Shown here piece after piece: positions 1-8,647 of a stretch of 64,000 bases of DNA. Numbering within the stretch: the stretch's first letter is position 1; every line of letters starts with the position of its first letter. This stretch comes from Breznakibacter xylanolyticus (lineage in GTDB: Bacteria; Bacteroidota; Bacteroidia; Bacteroidales; Marinilabiliaceae). The notes beneath the pieces were generated by a model, which was not told the DNA's origin, did not search any database, and saw only the letters and a list, made by a program, of their open reading frames with translations. The position numbers and the translations under genes are program-made. The DNA lies in the NCBI RefSeq assembly GCF_003254275.1, contig NZ_QKZK01000001.1, positions 1 to 64,000 on the forward strand, in the 5' to 3' direction.

Positions 1-290
1 AAAAAAGGCCGCCGCTGACGTAAAATGGCTAAAAATCATAGGCCCTCGCTAAAATCTGCGAACTCGCAAGCTCAAACAGCGCATATTTTTTAACGCTCAG
101 GCCTATGATTTTTTTAACGCCATTTTCATCTGTTTAATTTTTGTTTTTAATTGGTCAGATGGAACTCGCCAATAATCAACTCCTGTGTATCGAAGCGTTA
201 GACATGGCTCGTTTCCGAAGGCGGCTTAGTTACCTTGTGTTGAATTCGTGCTTTCATATTTTATTTACCCACAGGATTCGACATAGAGCC
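1..290. repeat. Dispersed long-palindrome repeat, copy 1 (cut by window edge)
   Basis: Positions 22-126 form one long imperfect palindrome. The outer arms read aaaatggc and gccatttt, with aatcataggcc / ggcctatgatt inside them. The same sequence recurs at 44546-44671. Positions 215-290 match 44672-44747 closely. The two matching blocks are adjacent in the second copy but separated here by 88 bp (127-214), so this copy carries an insertion or the other a deletion. No protein is supported; short open frames here are unrelated to codon structure. Confidence 0.85.
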
Positions 291-387
291 ACAAAAGTTC
301 AGAAGTGTGAAATTTATGAGGCATTTATAATTCTCCTGCCGTCAGGCAGGAAAGATCGGTAGAAACGACGAAGGATATCCTTTTGTC

Positions 388-456
388 TTGCCCCGTAGGG
401 GCAAAAGAATTAACCAATCAATTGTTTTCTAACGATCTTTTTCCCCTACGGGGAAA
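388..456. repeat. Pair of short GC palindromes (REP-like)
   Basis: Two palindromes lie about 35 bp apart: ttgcccc-gta-ggggcaa at 388-404 and tttcccc-tac-ggggaaa at 440-456. They resemble the palindromes at 8271-8486. The rest of 291-655 holds no gene I can support. Confidence 0.6.
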
Positions 457-655
457 CTTTAATACCCATCAAAAATCCCTTGGTCATATCAACACCGATA
501 TCTCTTTTGTCTTTCCTTGAGATAATTTGTGAGTCTATATTTAAAGCTGTAGATAATGGTTGGCGGGATTGCCACTGCCGCACTTTACAGAACTGTCAAT
601 GCGTGAACAGCCTCATTGCGGCATTGGCAGTGACCGCGTGTTGTGCGTATTTTTT

Positions 656-955
656 TTATTTATCTTCTGAAAGTCTGTTTTTGATATCCATGTTCTCATG
701 TAAAATTCTGATGATTTCAATGAAATCACCAACTTTTCGTAAGAATATCAGGTGAGATTTAACCTTTGACATTCTGTAGCCAGCTCTGATATAGTCAACA
801 TTTCTGCTCAGATTGAAATTATCGGCAATAAATTCAATTTCCTGAATGATAAGTCTATGATATCTGTCTGCTTGCTCTTTGGACCATTTATTGAGAGTAT
901 AAAACCAAATTTTTTCCAAATCAGAAATGGCTTTTTTACTTACTCTGTATTTCAT
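656..955 (-). CDS. parE: ParE/RelE-family toxin
   Basis: This 99-residue basic protein has the usual ParE layout: an N-terminal segment (VSKKAISDLEKIWFYT) typical of the first helices, and a C-terminal strand with EIIRILHENMDIKNRL, the region most conserved in ParE toxins. ParE toxins act on DNA gyrase in studied cases; the target here is not shown. The start codon overlaps the stop of the upstream antitoxin by 4 nt (ATGA at 952-955), so the two are co-translated. Length is normal and the frame is intact. Confidence 0.9.
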   Translation of the reverse strand: MKYRVSKKAISDLEKIWFYTLNKWSKEQADRYHRLIIQEIEFIADNFNLSRNVDYIRAGYRMSKVKSHLIFLRKVGDFIEIIRILHENMDIKNRLSEDK

Positions 956-1200
956 ACTCTTAAGTGACGTTTATGTAAGTCTGCCAAGTGTTGTTCGGCA
1001 TTGAAGTTTTCAACCATTTGACTGTTTTCTCCTTCAATTAATGCGTTTCTTAATTCATTCAATTTTCTCTCCTCTGATTCTAGCAGTCTTAATGCAGAAC
1101 GAACAACTTCACTTACTGAATTATATTTTCCAGAGGAAACTTCCGACGCTATAAAATTCTCAAAGTGAGAACCTAATGATATTGAGGTATTCTTTCCCAT
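952..1200 (-). CDS. parD: ParD-family antitoxin
   Basis: The protein has 82 residues from the chosen ATG at 1198-1200. A start ten codons upstream is possible, but MGKNTSISLGSHFENFI is the usual ParD beginning, where the N-terminal strand and helix form a ribbon-helix-helix DNA-binding domain. The middle (GKYNSVSEVVRSALRLLE) is the classical ParD signature. The tail is charged and would wrap the toxin. It precedes parE with a 4-nt overlap. A palindrome upstream (1224-1240) is a plausible site for autoregulation. Confidence 0.9.
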   Translation of the reverse strand: MGKNTSISLGSHFENFIASEVSSGKYNSVSEVVRSALRLLESEERKLNELRNALIEGENSQMVENFNAEQHLADLHKRHLRV

Positions 1201-1223
1201 ATGATTTTCATATTTTTTCAAAG

Positions 1224-1240
1224 TTACCAAAGTATGGTAA
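1224..1240. promoter_or_regulatory. Candidate ParD operator
   Basis: The perfect inverted repeat TTACCA-N5-TGGTAA lies 24 bp upstream of the parD start and overlaps a minus-strand TACTTTG sequence that could be a -7 element. ParD proteins repress their own operons through short palindromes, so this is the natural candidate. Function is inferred from position and symmetry only. Confidence 0.45.
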
Positions 1241-1369
1241 TCATATCAAGTGTGCAGCGGAATTTCTACATTATCTCCTGATTATTGGTTTTTTATTTGT
1301 AAAATACGCATAGCAATCGCATCCTTTATTGACATTAATAATAACCCACTGTCTTTGTGAATTCTTTGT

Positions 1370-1730
1370 GTTTTTTTTACCACAATGACGCCAAGGTCAC
1401 GCAAAGCGCGCAGAGAAACAAACTTTGTGAGCCCACCGCGATGCTTGCTTTGCACGCTACTATATAACTCTTTTACCGAGTGGCACTGTGGCTTTTTCTC
1501 CTCACTGGTTCTCATTTTATCTCACTGCAACTCAGCGTCAGTTCTTAGTTCGTTAAGTTTAGGAAGATGATTAAATGCTGAGTTATCTGCTTTCATATTT
1601 AAACGCAATCTACATAATCAAACCAACTCAGCGCCTTTCTTGGCATAGCCAAGCGACTTCGTCGATTAGCGCCTCTGCGTTTACACTCTTTTTTATCGCA
1701 AAGACACCAAGATGACGCAGGGATTGCAGT
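1370..1730. repeat. Intergenic dispersed-repeat region
   Basis: The stretch between parD and the fumarase gene has no credible gene. It contains pieces of families seen elsewhere. Positions 1579-1643 are an inverted copy of the repeat at 3837-3925 and 47546-47637 (shared blocks aggcgctgagtt, gcgttta, cagataactca). Positions 1383-1425 and 1690-1730 hold two related segments of the caaagacaccaagatgacgc type. The open frame on the minus strand at 1282-1515 is a translation of this repeat. Confidence 0.55.
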
Positions 1731-1806
1731 GAAAATCCTTTAGCTCTTCGAGGCTCAGAGTTTTTAAAAATATGCTGAAAAATATCTTTATTTCCCCCCG
1801 ATCAAT

Positions 1807-1837
1807 CGTTCATCGCCCGACAAAAACCTTAATTTTG
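1807..1837 (+). promoter_or_regulatory. Possible promoter of the fumarase gene
   Basis: TAATTTTG at 1830-1837 fits the Bacteroidetes -7 consensus TAnnTTTG and would start transcription about 30 nt before the fumarase ATG. The -33 match (cgtt at 1807-1810) is poor. Confidence 0.4.
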
Positions 1838-1877
1838 TGGCATCAAAAACGCAATTTAAAAACCTAAACATAGCGTC

Positions 1878-3482
1878 ATGGCTGAATTTCAGTATCAAAA
1901 ACCGTTTCCCATCAAAAAGGACACCACGCAGTATCGCCTGCTGACCACAGATTATGTGAAGACCATTGAGGTGGATGGTCGTACCATTTTGAAAGTCGAT
2001 CCCAAGGGGTTGGAGTTGTTGGCCAAAGAAGCATTTGCTGATGTGTCGTTTTACCTGCGTCCGGCTCACCTTGAGAAGCTGGCTCACATTTTGAAAGATC
2101 CCGAGGCGTCGGATAACGACCGTTTTGTGGCACACACCATGTTGATGAATCAGGTGGTGTCGGCCGAAGGTGAGTTGCCCACCTGTCAGGATACGGGAAC
2201 AGCCATTGTGGTGGCCAAAAAAGGTGAGAATGTGTGGACGGGTGCCAATGATGCTGAGCATCTCTCGAGAGGCGTTTTTGAAACCTATAAGGAACGCAAC
2301 CTGCGTTATTCGCAAGTGGTGCCTTACACCATGTTCGACGAAAAAAATACCGGCACCAACCTGCCCGCCCAAATTGACATCTATGCCGAAGAAGGCGACA
2401 AATACGAGTTTCTGTTCCTGACCAAGGGCGGCGGTTCGGGTAATAAAACCTTCTTGTTTCAAGAAACCAAGGCGTTGCTCACCGAAGAGGCGCTCACCAA
2501 GTTCGTCAACGAAAAAATTAAATATCTGGGGACTTCGGCTTGTCCTCCTTATCACCTTGCCATTGTTATTGGGGGGACATCGGCCGAAGCCACCCTTGCT
2601 GCTGTTAAAAAAGCCTCGGCCGGTTATTTTGATCATCTGCCTACCGAAGGCAATGATGGCGGTCAGGCGTTTCGCGATATGGAATGGGAAGAAAAAGTGC
2701 TTAGAATTTGTCAGGAGAGCGAAATTGGCGCTCAGTTTGGCGGTAAGTACTTTGTGCACGATGTGCGAGTGGTGCGCATGCCCCGCCATGCTGCTTCGTG
2801 CCCCGTGGGCATTGGCGTGAGTTGTAGTGCCGACCGTAATATCAAGGCAAAAATCACTGCCGATGGTATCTTTCTCGAAGAGCTCGAAAAGAACCCGGCT
2901 CGTTTTGTACCTAAAGAGGCACCCCACATGGCTCCGGCCGTAAACATTGACCTCGACCGCCCCATGGACGAGGTACTGAAAGAGTTGTCGAAATATCCCA
3001 TTAAAACGCGGTTGAACCTCTCGGGCACGCTCATTGTGGCACGCGACATCGCCCACGCCCGCATCAAGCAAATGATTGACGAAGGCAAACCCATGCCCGA
3101 GTATTTCAAGAAACACCCTGTTTATTATGCCGGGCCAGCCAAGACACCCAAGGGCATGGCTTCGGGTAGCTTTGGTCCCACCACGGCCGGTCGCATGGAC
3201 AGCTATGTAGATGCCTTTATGAGTCTGGGGGGATCAATGATTATGGTGGCCAAGGGCAACCGCTCCAAAGCTGTGACCGATGCCTGTAAAAAACATGGCG
3301 GTTTTTACCTGGGCTCCATTGGTGGCCCTGCTGCCATCCTGGCCAAGGACAGCATTAAGTCGGTTGAACTGGTCGATTTTGAAGAGTTGGGTATGGAAGC
3401 CGTGCGCAAAATCCGCATCGAGAATTTCCCGGCGTTCATCATTGTGGATGACAAGGGCAACGATTTCTTCGAAAAGCTGTAA
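1878..3482 (+). CDS. fumA: Class I fumarate hydratase
   Basis: This 534-residue cytosolic enzyme interconverts fumarate and malate in the TCA cycle, or runs in reverse in fermentative succinate formation. It is the single-chain class I form: the N-terminal half corresponds to the alpha part and the C-terminal half to the beta part of the two-subunit enzymes. The three cysteines expected to hold the oxygen-sensitive [4Fe-4S] cluster are visible at about C103 (PTCQDTGTA), C222 (GTSACPPYH) and C316 (GVSCSADR). The C-terminal domain contains [11 protein letters not shown]. The length is normal. It is monocistronic, with a strong terminator immediately downstream. Confidence 0.95.
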   Translation: MAEFQYQKPFPIKKDTTQYRLLTTDYVKTIEVDGRTILKVDPKGLELLAKEAFADVSFYLRPAHLEKLAHILKDPEASDNDRFVAHTMLMNQVVSAEGELPTCQDTGTAIVVAKKGENVWTGANDAEHLSRGVFETYKERNLRYSQVVPYTMFDEKNTGTNLPAQIDIYAEEGDKYEFLFLTKGGGSGNKTFLFQETKALLTEEALTKFVNEKIKYLGTSACPPYHLAIVIGGTSAEATLAAVKKASAGYFDHLPTEGNDGGQAFRDMEWEEKVLRICQESEIGAQFGGKYFVHDVRVVRMPRHAASCPVGIGVSCSADRNIKAKITADGIFLEELEKNPARFVPKEAPHMAPAVNIDLDRPMDEVLKELSKYPIKTRLNLSGTLIVARDIAHARIKQMIDEGKPMPEYFKKHPVYYAGPAKTPKGMASGSFGPTTAGRMDSYVDAFMSLGGSMIMVAKGNRSKAVTDACKKHGGFYLGSIGGPAAILAKDSIKSVELVDFEELGMEAVRKIRIENFPAFIIVDDKGNDFFEKL

Positions 3483-3513
3483 GCTTTTATATACACACAA
3501 CACAAACACTCGA

Positions 3514-3548
3514 GAGGGGTAGCGATGCATGCGCTGCCCCTTTTTTTG
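3514..3548 (+). terminator. Rho-independent terminator after fumarase
   Basis: A near-perfect 10-bp stem (aggggtagcg with cgctgcccct) is followed by a run of T, about 35 nt after the fumarase stop codon. Confidence 0.85.
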
Positions 3549-3598
3549 TGCGGCATTGAATCACACAGGTCGTTTTTGTTGAGTGATTTTCATAACAT

Positions 3599-3802
3599 CG
3601 TCTACCGCGTAAACGACCTCAAACACGCGTGCAACACTTCAGATACCGGGTAGATAACCTTTTGCAAGCCTGCAAGAGGCCGGATACCGGGTAGATTGAG
3701 TTTTGCAAGCCTGCAAGACGTCGGCTACCCGGTCGATAGGGCTTTTCACGTCTGCTTGACGTCAGATACTGAGTAAATGGCGTTTTGCAGCGAGTTAGAG
3801 GT
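3599..3802. repeat. 41-bp imperfect tandem repeat, about 5 units
   Basis: Units begin at 3599, 3640, 3681, 3722 and 3763, each 41 bp long (the last 40). The second and third are nearly identical: both contain gataccgggtagat followed by ttttgcaagcctgcaag. The outer units have diverged, as in an array decaying from its edges. There are no spacers, so it is not a CRISPR. It lies between the fumarase terminator and tRNA-Arg in non-coding DNA. Confidence 0.85.
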
Positions 3803-3836
3803 CAGGTGCAACGACGACCGTATTTTGCAAACAAAG

Positions 3837-3925
3837 AGTCAAAATAAACGGAAAGGCGCGAAGGCGCTGAGTTATTTTGTTACGCCTTGCGTTTAAATAA
3901 CATAGCAGATCACTCAAATGTGTTA
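3837..3925. repeat. Dispersed repeat (aggcgctgagtt family)
   Basis: The segment starts with gagtcaaaataaacg and continues through aaggcgctgagtt and gcgttta to actcaaa. The same order of blocks occurs at 47546-47637 in direct orientation and at 1579-1643 inverted. It is non-coding. Confidence 0.65.
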
Positions 3926-4043
3926 TTTTGTTGGAGTTAACAATCGAATTTACCCCAATGCCGATCAACGGGTATGACTTGGGGATGTGTGGTGCAATAA
4001 AAAAACCACAACGACATTGCAGTGAATGTGTTGTGGTTGTTGG

Positions 4044-4118
4044 TGGTGATCCCGACGGGACTCGAACCCATATCATCAGAACCGGAATCTGACATTCTAT
4101 CCATTGAACTACGGAACC
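4044..4118 (-). tRNA. tRNA-Arg (anticodon CCG)
   Basis: Read on the minus strand, the sequence folds as a 75-nt cloverleaf. The acceptor arm is GGTTCCG with CGGGATC (two G-U pairs), the anticodon stem is TCAGA/TCTGA around loop TTCCGGT, giving CCG, and the T loop is TTCGAGT. The 3' CCA is encoded (ACCA). It has its own promoter, described separately. Confidence 0.95.
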
Positions 4119-4128
4119 AATAGGGGTG

Positions 4129-4160
4129 CAAACATAGAAAAATTCCCTGTTTGCACCAAA
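4129..4160 (-). promoter_or_regulatory. Promoter of tRNA-Arg
   Basis: On the minus strand TTTG (4160-4157) is followed after 20 nt by TATGTTTG (4136-4129), an exact match to the Bacteroidetes primary sigma consensus. The start of transcription would lie a few nucleotides before the tRNA. The -33 box ends 4 bp past the stop codon of the mutarotase gene. Confidence 0.8.
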
Positions 4161-4164
4161 TAAT

Positions 4165-5064
4165 TTAGAGGGTCGAAATAGATAATGACATCGCATGTTC
4201 GGCGCCGGGCGGCACGGTCACTTTGTTGCGGTGCACGTTGGCTGTTTCAAGGCATACAAAGCCTTGGTATTCGTTGTCCTCGAGGTCGGCAATGGTTTTG
4301 GCCACCTCTTTCCAGGGGTTCCACACCACAGTCGATTGGCTGCCTGTTTTGGCCACGCGGATGGTGCGATCCATCGATGGGTCGGTGATTTCGCAGGTGG
4401 CGGTGGTGTCCATGTAGCAACGGTTTACCTCGCGGTCAATCACCACGGGAGCAGTGCCTTCGGTCACCGGCGCCAGTTGTTGGGTGGCATCCAAGTAGGT
4501 TACACCTTCCAGTCCCTTGATGTTGATTTGAGTCACGTCGTTGGTGGCGAAATAAGTGTGCATGGCCGAGGCGATATCAAAAGCTTCAGAGCCGGTGTTT
4601 TTCACAACCCAGTTCATTTCGAGGGTTTTGCCGGCCACAATGGTCAGTTCACATTCAAAAGCGTGGGGCCACATGGCACGGGTTTGTTCGTTGTCGGTGA
4701 GCGAAAGCACCAGGCAGGTGGCACCATCGGGTTGTTGAGCAGTCGCCTTCACGTTCCAGTCCATCAGGCGGGCGAAACCATGGGGGGGCAGTGCTTTGTC
4801 GGTGGCGTGGGGGCCAAACCATGGGAAACACAAGGGGATGCCGCCACGCATGGGCTTGCCTTTTTCAAAATAACTTTTGTTGCTCATCATCAGCACGTCG
4901 TCTTGTTCGGCAGGCTCAAATGTCAAAACATGAGCCCCATACAGTGATACCTGAGCAAATGAGTGATCGTTCGACAACATGGCAATGGCCATACCTCCTT
5001 TGCTTTCTACAAAACTCAAACAGCCCTCGATGGCATATTTTGAATTCAATTCTTTTACGGTCAT
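4165..5064 (-). CDS. D-hexose-6-phosphate mutarotase (YeaD/aldose 1-epimerase family)
   Basis: This 299-residue protein of the galactose-mutarotase-like beta-sandwich fold interconverts the anomers of hexose 6-phosphates. Characteristic segments are YGAHVLTFEP near the N-terminus, GGIPLCFPWFGPH with a conserved arginine-rich surround, the catalytic-type histidine in PHGFARLMDW, MHTYFATND, and VVWNPWKEVAKTIADLEDNEYQGFVCLETANV at the C-terminal end, which is typical of the YeaD branch. It is a cytosolic protein without a signal peptide. The gene stands alone and reads towards tRNA-Arg. Confidence 0.88.
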   Translation of the reverse strand: MTVKELNSKYAIEGCLSFVESKGGMAIAMLSNDHSFAQVSLYGAHVLTFEPAEQDDVLMMSNKSYFEKGKPMRGGIPLCFPWFGPHATDKALPPHGFARLMDWNVKATAQQPDGATCLVLSLTDNEQTRAMWPHAFECELTIVAGKTLEMNWVVKNTGSEAFDIASAMHTYFATNDVTQINIKGLEGVTYLDATQQLAPVTEGTAPVVIDREVNRCYMDTTATCEITDPSMDRTIRVAKTGSQSTVVWNPWKEVAKTIADLEDNEYQGFVCLETANVHRNKVTVPPGAEHAMSLSISTL

Positions 5065-5356
5065 GTGATTGGGGTTTTATTTTGGATGATTTGTTTCAAT
5101 AAGAATATCAATTTACAACTCTTAGAGCTGATTTTATGCAAAAGAACAAATAAAAGCTGTGATGGCCACATCTCAAAATGTGAAAAACGTCAAAAGAAGC
5201 GACATTTTTTCAACAACCCCGTTCGTGGTTTTGATGCACTCGCGTGGTTCGCCTTAAGGGGGGTGGCAAGACCTCTGCTTTAACCCTGTGGTTTAAAAAA
5301 GTTTTCCTAATTTCGCAGCCTGCAAATCAAGTGTGTAATCATCATAGCAAAGCCTT

Positions 5357-8143
5357 ATGGAATACAATTTTAAACAAATAGAAAATAAATGGCGCGAGAC
5401 ATGGATTCGTCAAAAGACGTATAAAATCGACATTGATGCTTCGCGTCCCAAATTTTATGTGCTCGACATGTTTCCTTATCCCTCGGGAGCCGGCTTGCAT
5501 GTGGGTCACCCGCTTGGTTACATCGCTTCCGATATCTATAGCCGTTTCAAGCGACTCAATGGTTTCAATGTGCTGCATCCCATGGGCTATGATGCGTATG
5601 GCTTGCCGGCCGAGCAGTATGCCATTCAAACCGGCCAGCATCCGGCCATTACTACCGAAAAAAATATTGCCCGCTATCGTGAGCAGCTCGATAAAATTGG
5701 CTTTTCGTACGATTGGGATCGTGAGGTGAAGACCTGCGAACCATCGTATTACAAGTGGACGCAATGGGCGTTCATTCAAATGTTCAACCATTATTATTGT
5801 AACAAATCACAAAAGGCGCTGCCCATTGCCCAATTGGAACAGCACTTTGCGGCACACGGAACCCAAGGCATTGATACAGCCTGCACCGAAGAGTTGTGTT
5901 TCACTGCCGATGACTGGGCGGTTTATGATCTGAAAAAACGTCAGGATGTGTTGCTCAATTACCGCATTGCCTACCTGGCCGACACCATGGTGAACTGGTG
6001 CTCCACGCTTGGAACCGTGCTGGCCAACGATGAGGTGAAGGATGGTTTGTCGGTTCGAGGCGGACATCCGGTGGAGCAGCGCGTGATGCGTCAGTGGTCG
6101 TTGCGTGTGTCGGCTTATGCCGAGCGTCTGCTCAATGGTCTCGATCAGGTTGACTGGAGTGACTCCCTCAAAGAGGTGCAGCGCAATTGGATAGGCCGTT
6201 CGCAAGGTGCCGAGATGACCTTTAAGGTGAAAGATTCCGATGTGGAGATGGTCATTTTCACCACGCGTGCCGATACTGTTTACGGCGTTACCTTTATGGT
6301 GTTGGCGCCCGAGAGTGAATTGGTGGCGCAGCTTACTACGCCCGCGCAGCAGCAGGCGGTGAACGATTACATTGTCGAGACTAAGAAACGCACCGAGCGT
6401 GAACGTTTGGCCGAAGTAAAAAAGGTGACCGGCGTCTTTTCGGGTGCCTATGCTATCAACCCCCTTACCAACGAGGAGATTCCCGTGTGGATCAGCGACT
6501 ACGTGTTGGCCGGCTACGGCACGGGTGCCATCATGGCTGTGCCCGCGCACGACTCCCGCGACTTTGCTTTTGCCCGTCAGTTCGGGTTGCCCATCCGTCA
6601 GGTGGTGGTGCCTGTAGGCGAAACTCCATCTGACCCACAGACGTGGGACGAGTCGCGCGATTCGAAGGAGGGCATCATGGTCAACTCAGGCCCCATCAAC
6701 GGCCTATCGGTGAAAGAGGCTATCCGTCAAACGGCAGCGCACATCACTCAAACCGGCATCGGACGCGTGAAAACCAATTACCGCCTGCGCGACGCCATCT
6801 TTAGTCGCCAGCGCTATTGGGGCGAGCCGTTTCCCGTTTACTATAAAGACGATATGCCCTACATGCTCGATGAGAGTCAATTGCCTCTCACCCTGCCCGA
6901 AATTGACAAGTATCTGCCCACCGAAAATGGCGAGCCCCCACTGGGACGCGCCAAAAACTGGGCTACCGCCGATGGTTATCCGTTGGAATTGAATACCATG
7001 CCGGGTTTTGCCGGGTCGTCGGCCTACTACCTGCGCTACATGGATCCGAAAAATGATGGCGCTTTGGTCAGCCCTGAGGCCAATGCTTACTGGCAGGATG
7101 TCGATTTGTACATCGGCGGCACCGAGCATGCCACCGGACACCTCATTTATTCGCGTTTTTGGAACAAGTTCCTCTTTGATATTGGTCTTATTGTGAAGGA
7201 TGAGCCATTCAAAAAACTCATCAATCAGGGGATGATTCAGGGGCGTTCCAATTTTGTGTACCGCATCAAAGGGAGCAACACCTTTGTGTCGTTGCGCCTG
7301 AAAGATCAGTACGACACCACCCCCATTCACGTGGATGTGAACATGGTTCAAAACGATGTGCTTGATTTGGAGCGTTTCAAAGCCTGGAATCCCGAGTACG
7401 CCAATGCCGAGTTTATACTCGAAGACGGCAAGTATGTGTGTGGATGGGCGGTTGAGAAGATGTCCAAGTCGATGTTCAACGTGGTGAATCCCGATGACAT
7501 CGTGGATCAATATGGTGCCGACACCTTGCGCCTGTACGAGATGTTCCTGGGCCCTCTGGAGCAGTCAAAGCCCTGGGACACCAATGGCATTGACGGCGTT
7601 CACAAGTTTTTGCGCAAAACATGGCGCCTGATACACGACCGCGAAGATAACCTGAGTGTCAGTGCAGATGCCCCAACGGCCGAAGAGTTGAAAATTCTTC
7701 ACAAGACGATTCGCAAAATTACAGATGATATTGAGCGTTTCGCGTTCAACACCAGCGTGAGTGCCTTTATGATCGCGGTTAACGAACTCACTTCGCTCAA
7801 GTGTAACAAACGCGACATTGTTTCCCCATTGGTGGTGCTGTTGGCACCATTTGCCCCTCACATTTGTGAAGAGATGTGGCAGTTGATGGGTAACAGCGGT
7901 AGTGTGTGTGACGCGCAATGGCCCATTGCCGATGAACAATACCTTGTGGAGAACAGCTTTGAATACCCGGTTTCGTTCAATGGTAAAACCCGTTTCAAGC
8001 TCACGTTGCCTTTAGACTTATCATCGGGCGACATTGAGAAAGCCGCCCTTGCCCACGAAGAGTCTCAAAAATGGTTGGAGGGTAAGCAGGTGAAGAAAAT
8101 CGTGGTGGTACCCGGACGAATCATCAATGTGGTGGTGGGGTGA
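5357..8143 (+). CDS. leuS: Leucyl-tRNA synthetase
   Basis: The 928-residue class Ia synthetase charges tRNA-Leu. The HIGH-type motif appears as HVGH in [16 protein letters not shown] near residue 45, and the KMSKS loop as EKMSKS near residue 700. Between them lies the CP1 editing domain, with the typical [12 protein letters not shown] and [17 protein letters not shown] segments that clear mischarged tRNA. An insertion before the KMSKS loop (about residues 620-690) is common in Bacteroidetes enzymes. The C-terminal anticodon-binding domain is complete. The ATG at 5357 directly precedes the conserved [14 protein letters not shown] start. Confidence 0.97.
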   Translation: MEYNFKQIENKWRETWIRQKTYKIDIDASRPKFYVLDMFPYPSGAGLHVGHPLGYIASDIYSRFKRLNGFNVLHPMGYDAYGLPAEQYAIQTGQHPAITTEKNIARYREQLDKIGFSYDWDREVKTCEPSYYKWTQWAFIQMFNHYYCNKSQKALPIAQLEQHFAAHGTQGIDTACTEELCFTADDWAVYDLKKRQDVLLNYRIAYLADTMVNWCSTLGTVLANDEVKDGLSVRGGHPVEQRVMRQWSLRVSAYAERLLNGLDQVDWSDSLKEVQRNWIGRSQGAEMTFKVKDSDVEMVIFTTRADTVYGVTFMVLAPESELVAQLTTPAQQQAVNDYIVETKKRTERERLAEVKKVTGVFSGAYAINPLTNEEIPVWISDYVLAGYGTGAIMAVPAHDSRDFAFARQFGLPIRQVVVPVGETPSDPQTWDESRDSKEGIMVNSGPINGLSVKEAIRQTAAHITQTGIGRVKTNYRLRDAIFSRQRYWGEPFPVYYKDDMPYMLDESQLPLTLPEIDKYLPTENGEPPLGRAKNWATADGYPLELNTMPGFAGSSAYYLRYMDPKNDGALVSPEANAYWQDVDLYIGGTEHATGHLIYSRFWNKFLFDIGLIVKDEPFKKLINQGMIQGRSNFVYRIKGSNTFVSLRLKDQYDTTPIHVDVNMVQNDVLDLERFKAWNPEYANAEFILEDGKYVCGWAVEKMSKSMFNVVNPDDIVDQYGADTLRLYEMFLGPLEQSKPWDTNGIDGVHKFLRKTWRLIHDREDNLSVSADAPTAEELKILHKTIRKITDDIERFAFNTSVSAFMIAVNELTSLKCNKRDIVSPLVVLLAPFAPHICEEMWQLMGNSGSVCDAQWPIADEQYLVENSFEYPVSFNGKTRFKLTLPLDLSSGDIEKAALAHEESQKWLEGKQVKKIVVVPGRIINVVVG

Positions 8144-8270
8144 TTTTTATAGTTGAGGAGTGTAAGAGTTTAGAAGTTTAGTGGAGTAAGCGTCAAATTC
8201 TTATGCTCTAAAGAAATGTTGGATATAACCCCATCTCACTTTTTGAAATAGGCACTTTGTAAATCATCTT

Positions 8271-8486
8271 AAAGCCCCAACGGGGCGGAATCCGTCAGCA
8301 CAGGGCATAGCCCTGTGTGCAAAGCAATAAGGAATCTCCCAAAGCCCCAACGGGGCGAAAGCGATCACTGCCTGTTTGGTTAAGTGCTACGTCCAACAAC
8401 GCTTTCGCTCCTTTGGGGCTTTTTTTTACTTCTCTTTTGACAGGGCTACGCCCCAGGTTAGATGATTATGCCCCGTTGGGGCTATG
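8271..8486. repeat. Cluster of REP-like palindromes
   Basis: Five short palindromes lie in about 215 bp: gccccaacggggc at 8274-8286 and again at 8344-8356, cacagggcatagccctgtg at 8299-8317, an inverted relative of the second (gctttcgctcctttggggc) at 8400-8418, and gccccgttggggc at 8470-8482, with cagggctacgcccc between. The second unit and its inverted partner could form a large stem. The cluster is non-coding and sits between the converging leuS and glycogen operon. Confidence 0.75.
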
Positions 8487-8570
8487 CGGTTAAACCTTTA
8501 ATTAGGCGACTTGGCTATTATTGTCCATGTGCCTTTTTCAATTCACTTTTTTTGGGGATGAGGGGCTTAA

Positions 8571-8612
8571 GAAAAACGAAGGCTGTACGGGAAACCGATC
8601 CGTACAGCCTTC
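8571..8612 (-). terminator. Terminator of the glycogen operon
   Basis: A perfect 13-bp stem (gaaggctgtacgg / ccgtacagccttc) with a 9-nt loop is followed on the minus strand by GTTTTTCTT. It lies about 35 nt past the stop codon of the last gene of the operon. Confidence 0.88.
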
Positions 8613-8647
8613 TTCTTGATTGAAAAACTACCAAGCACAATATTTTA

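Noticed and set aside
1282-1515. Minus-strand open frame of 77 codons
   Set aside because: It is a translation of a widely spread intergenic repeat (the caaggtcacgcaaagcgcg type); no promoter, no domain and no sign of codon selection.
1788-3116. Long open frame of 442 codons antisense to fumarase
   Set aside because: It is a mirror of a well-supported gene with high codon bias; similar mirror frames lie opposite leuS, the fusion gene and aroA.
3599-3802. 41-bp repeats as a CRISPR array
   Set aside because: The units are contiguous without spacers and differ from one another; no cas genes are present.
3795-4196. Open frames across tRNA-Arg
   Set aside because: They run through a complete tRNA gene and its promoter.
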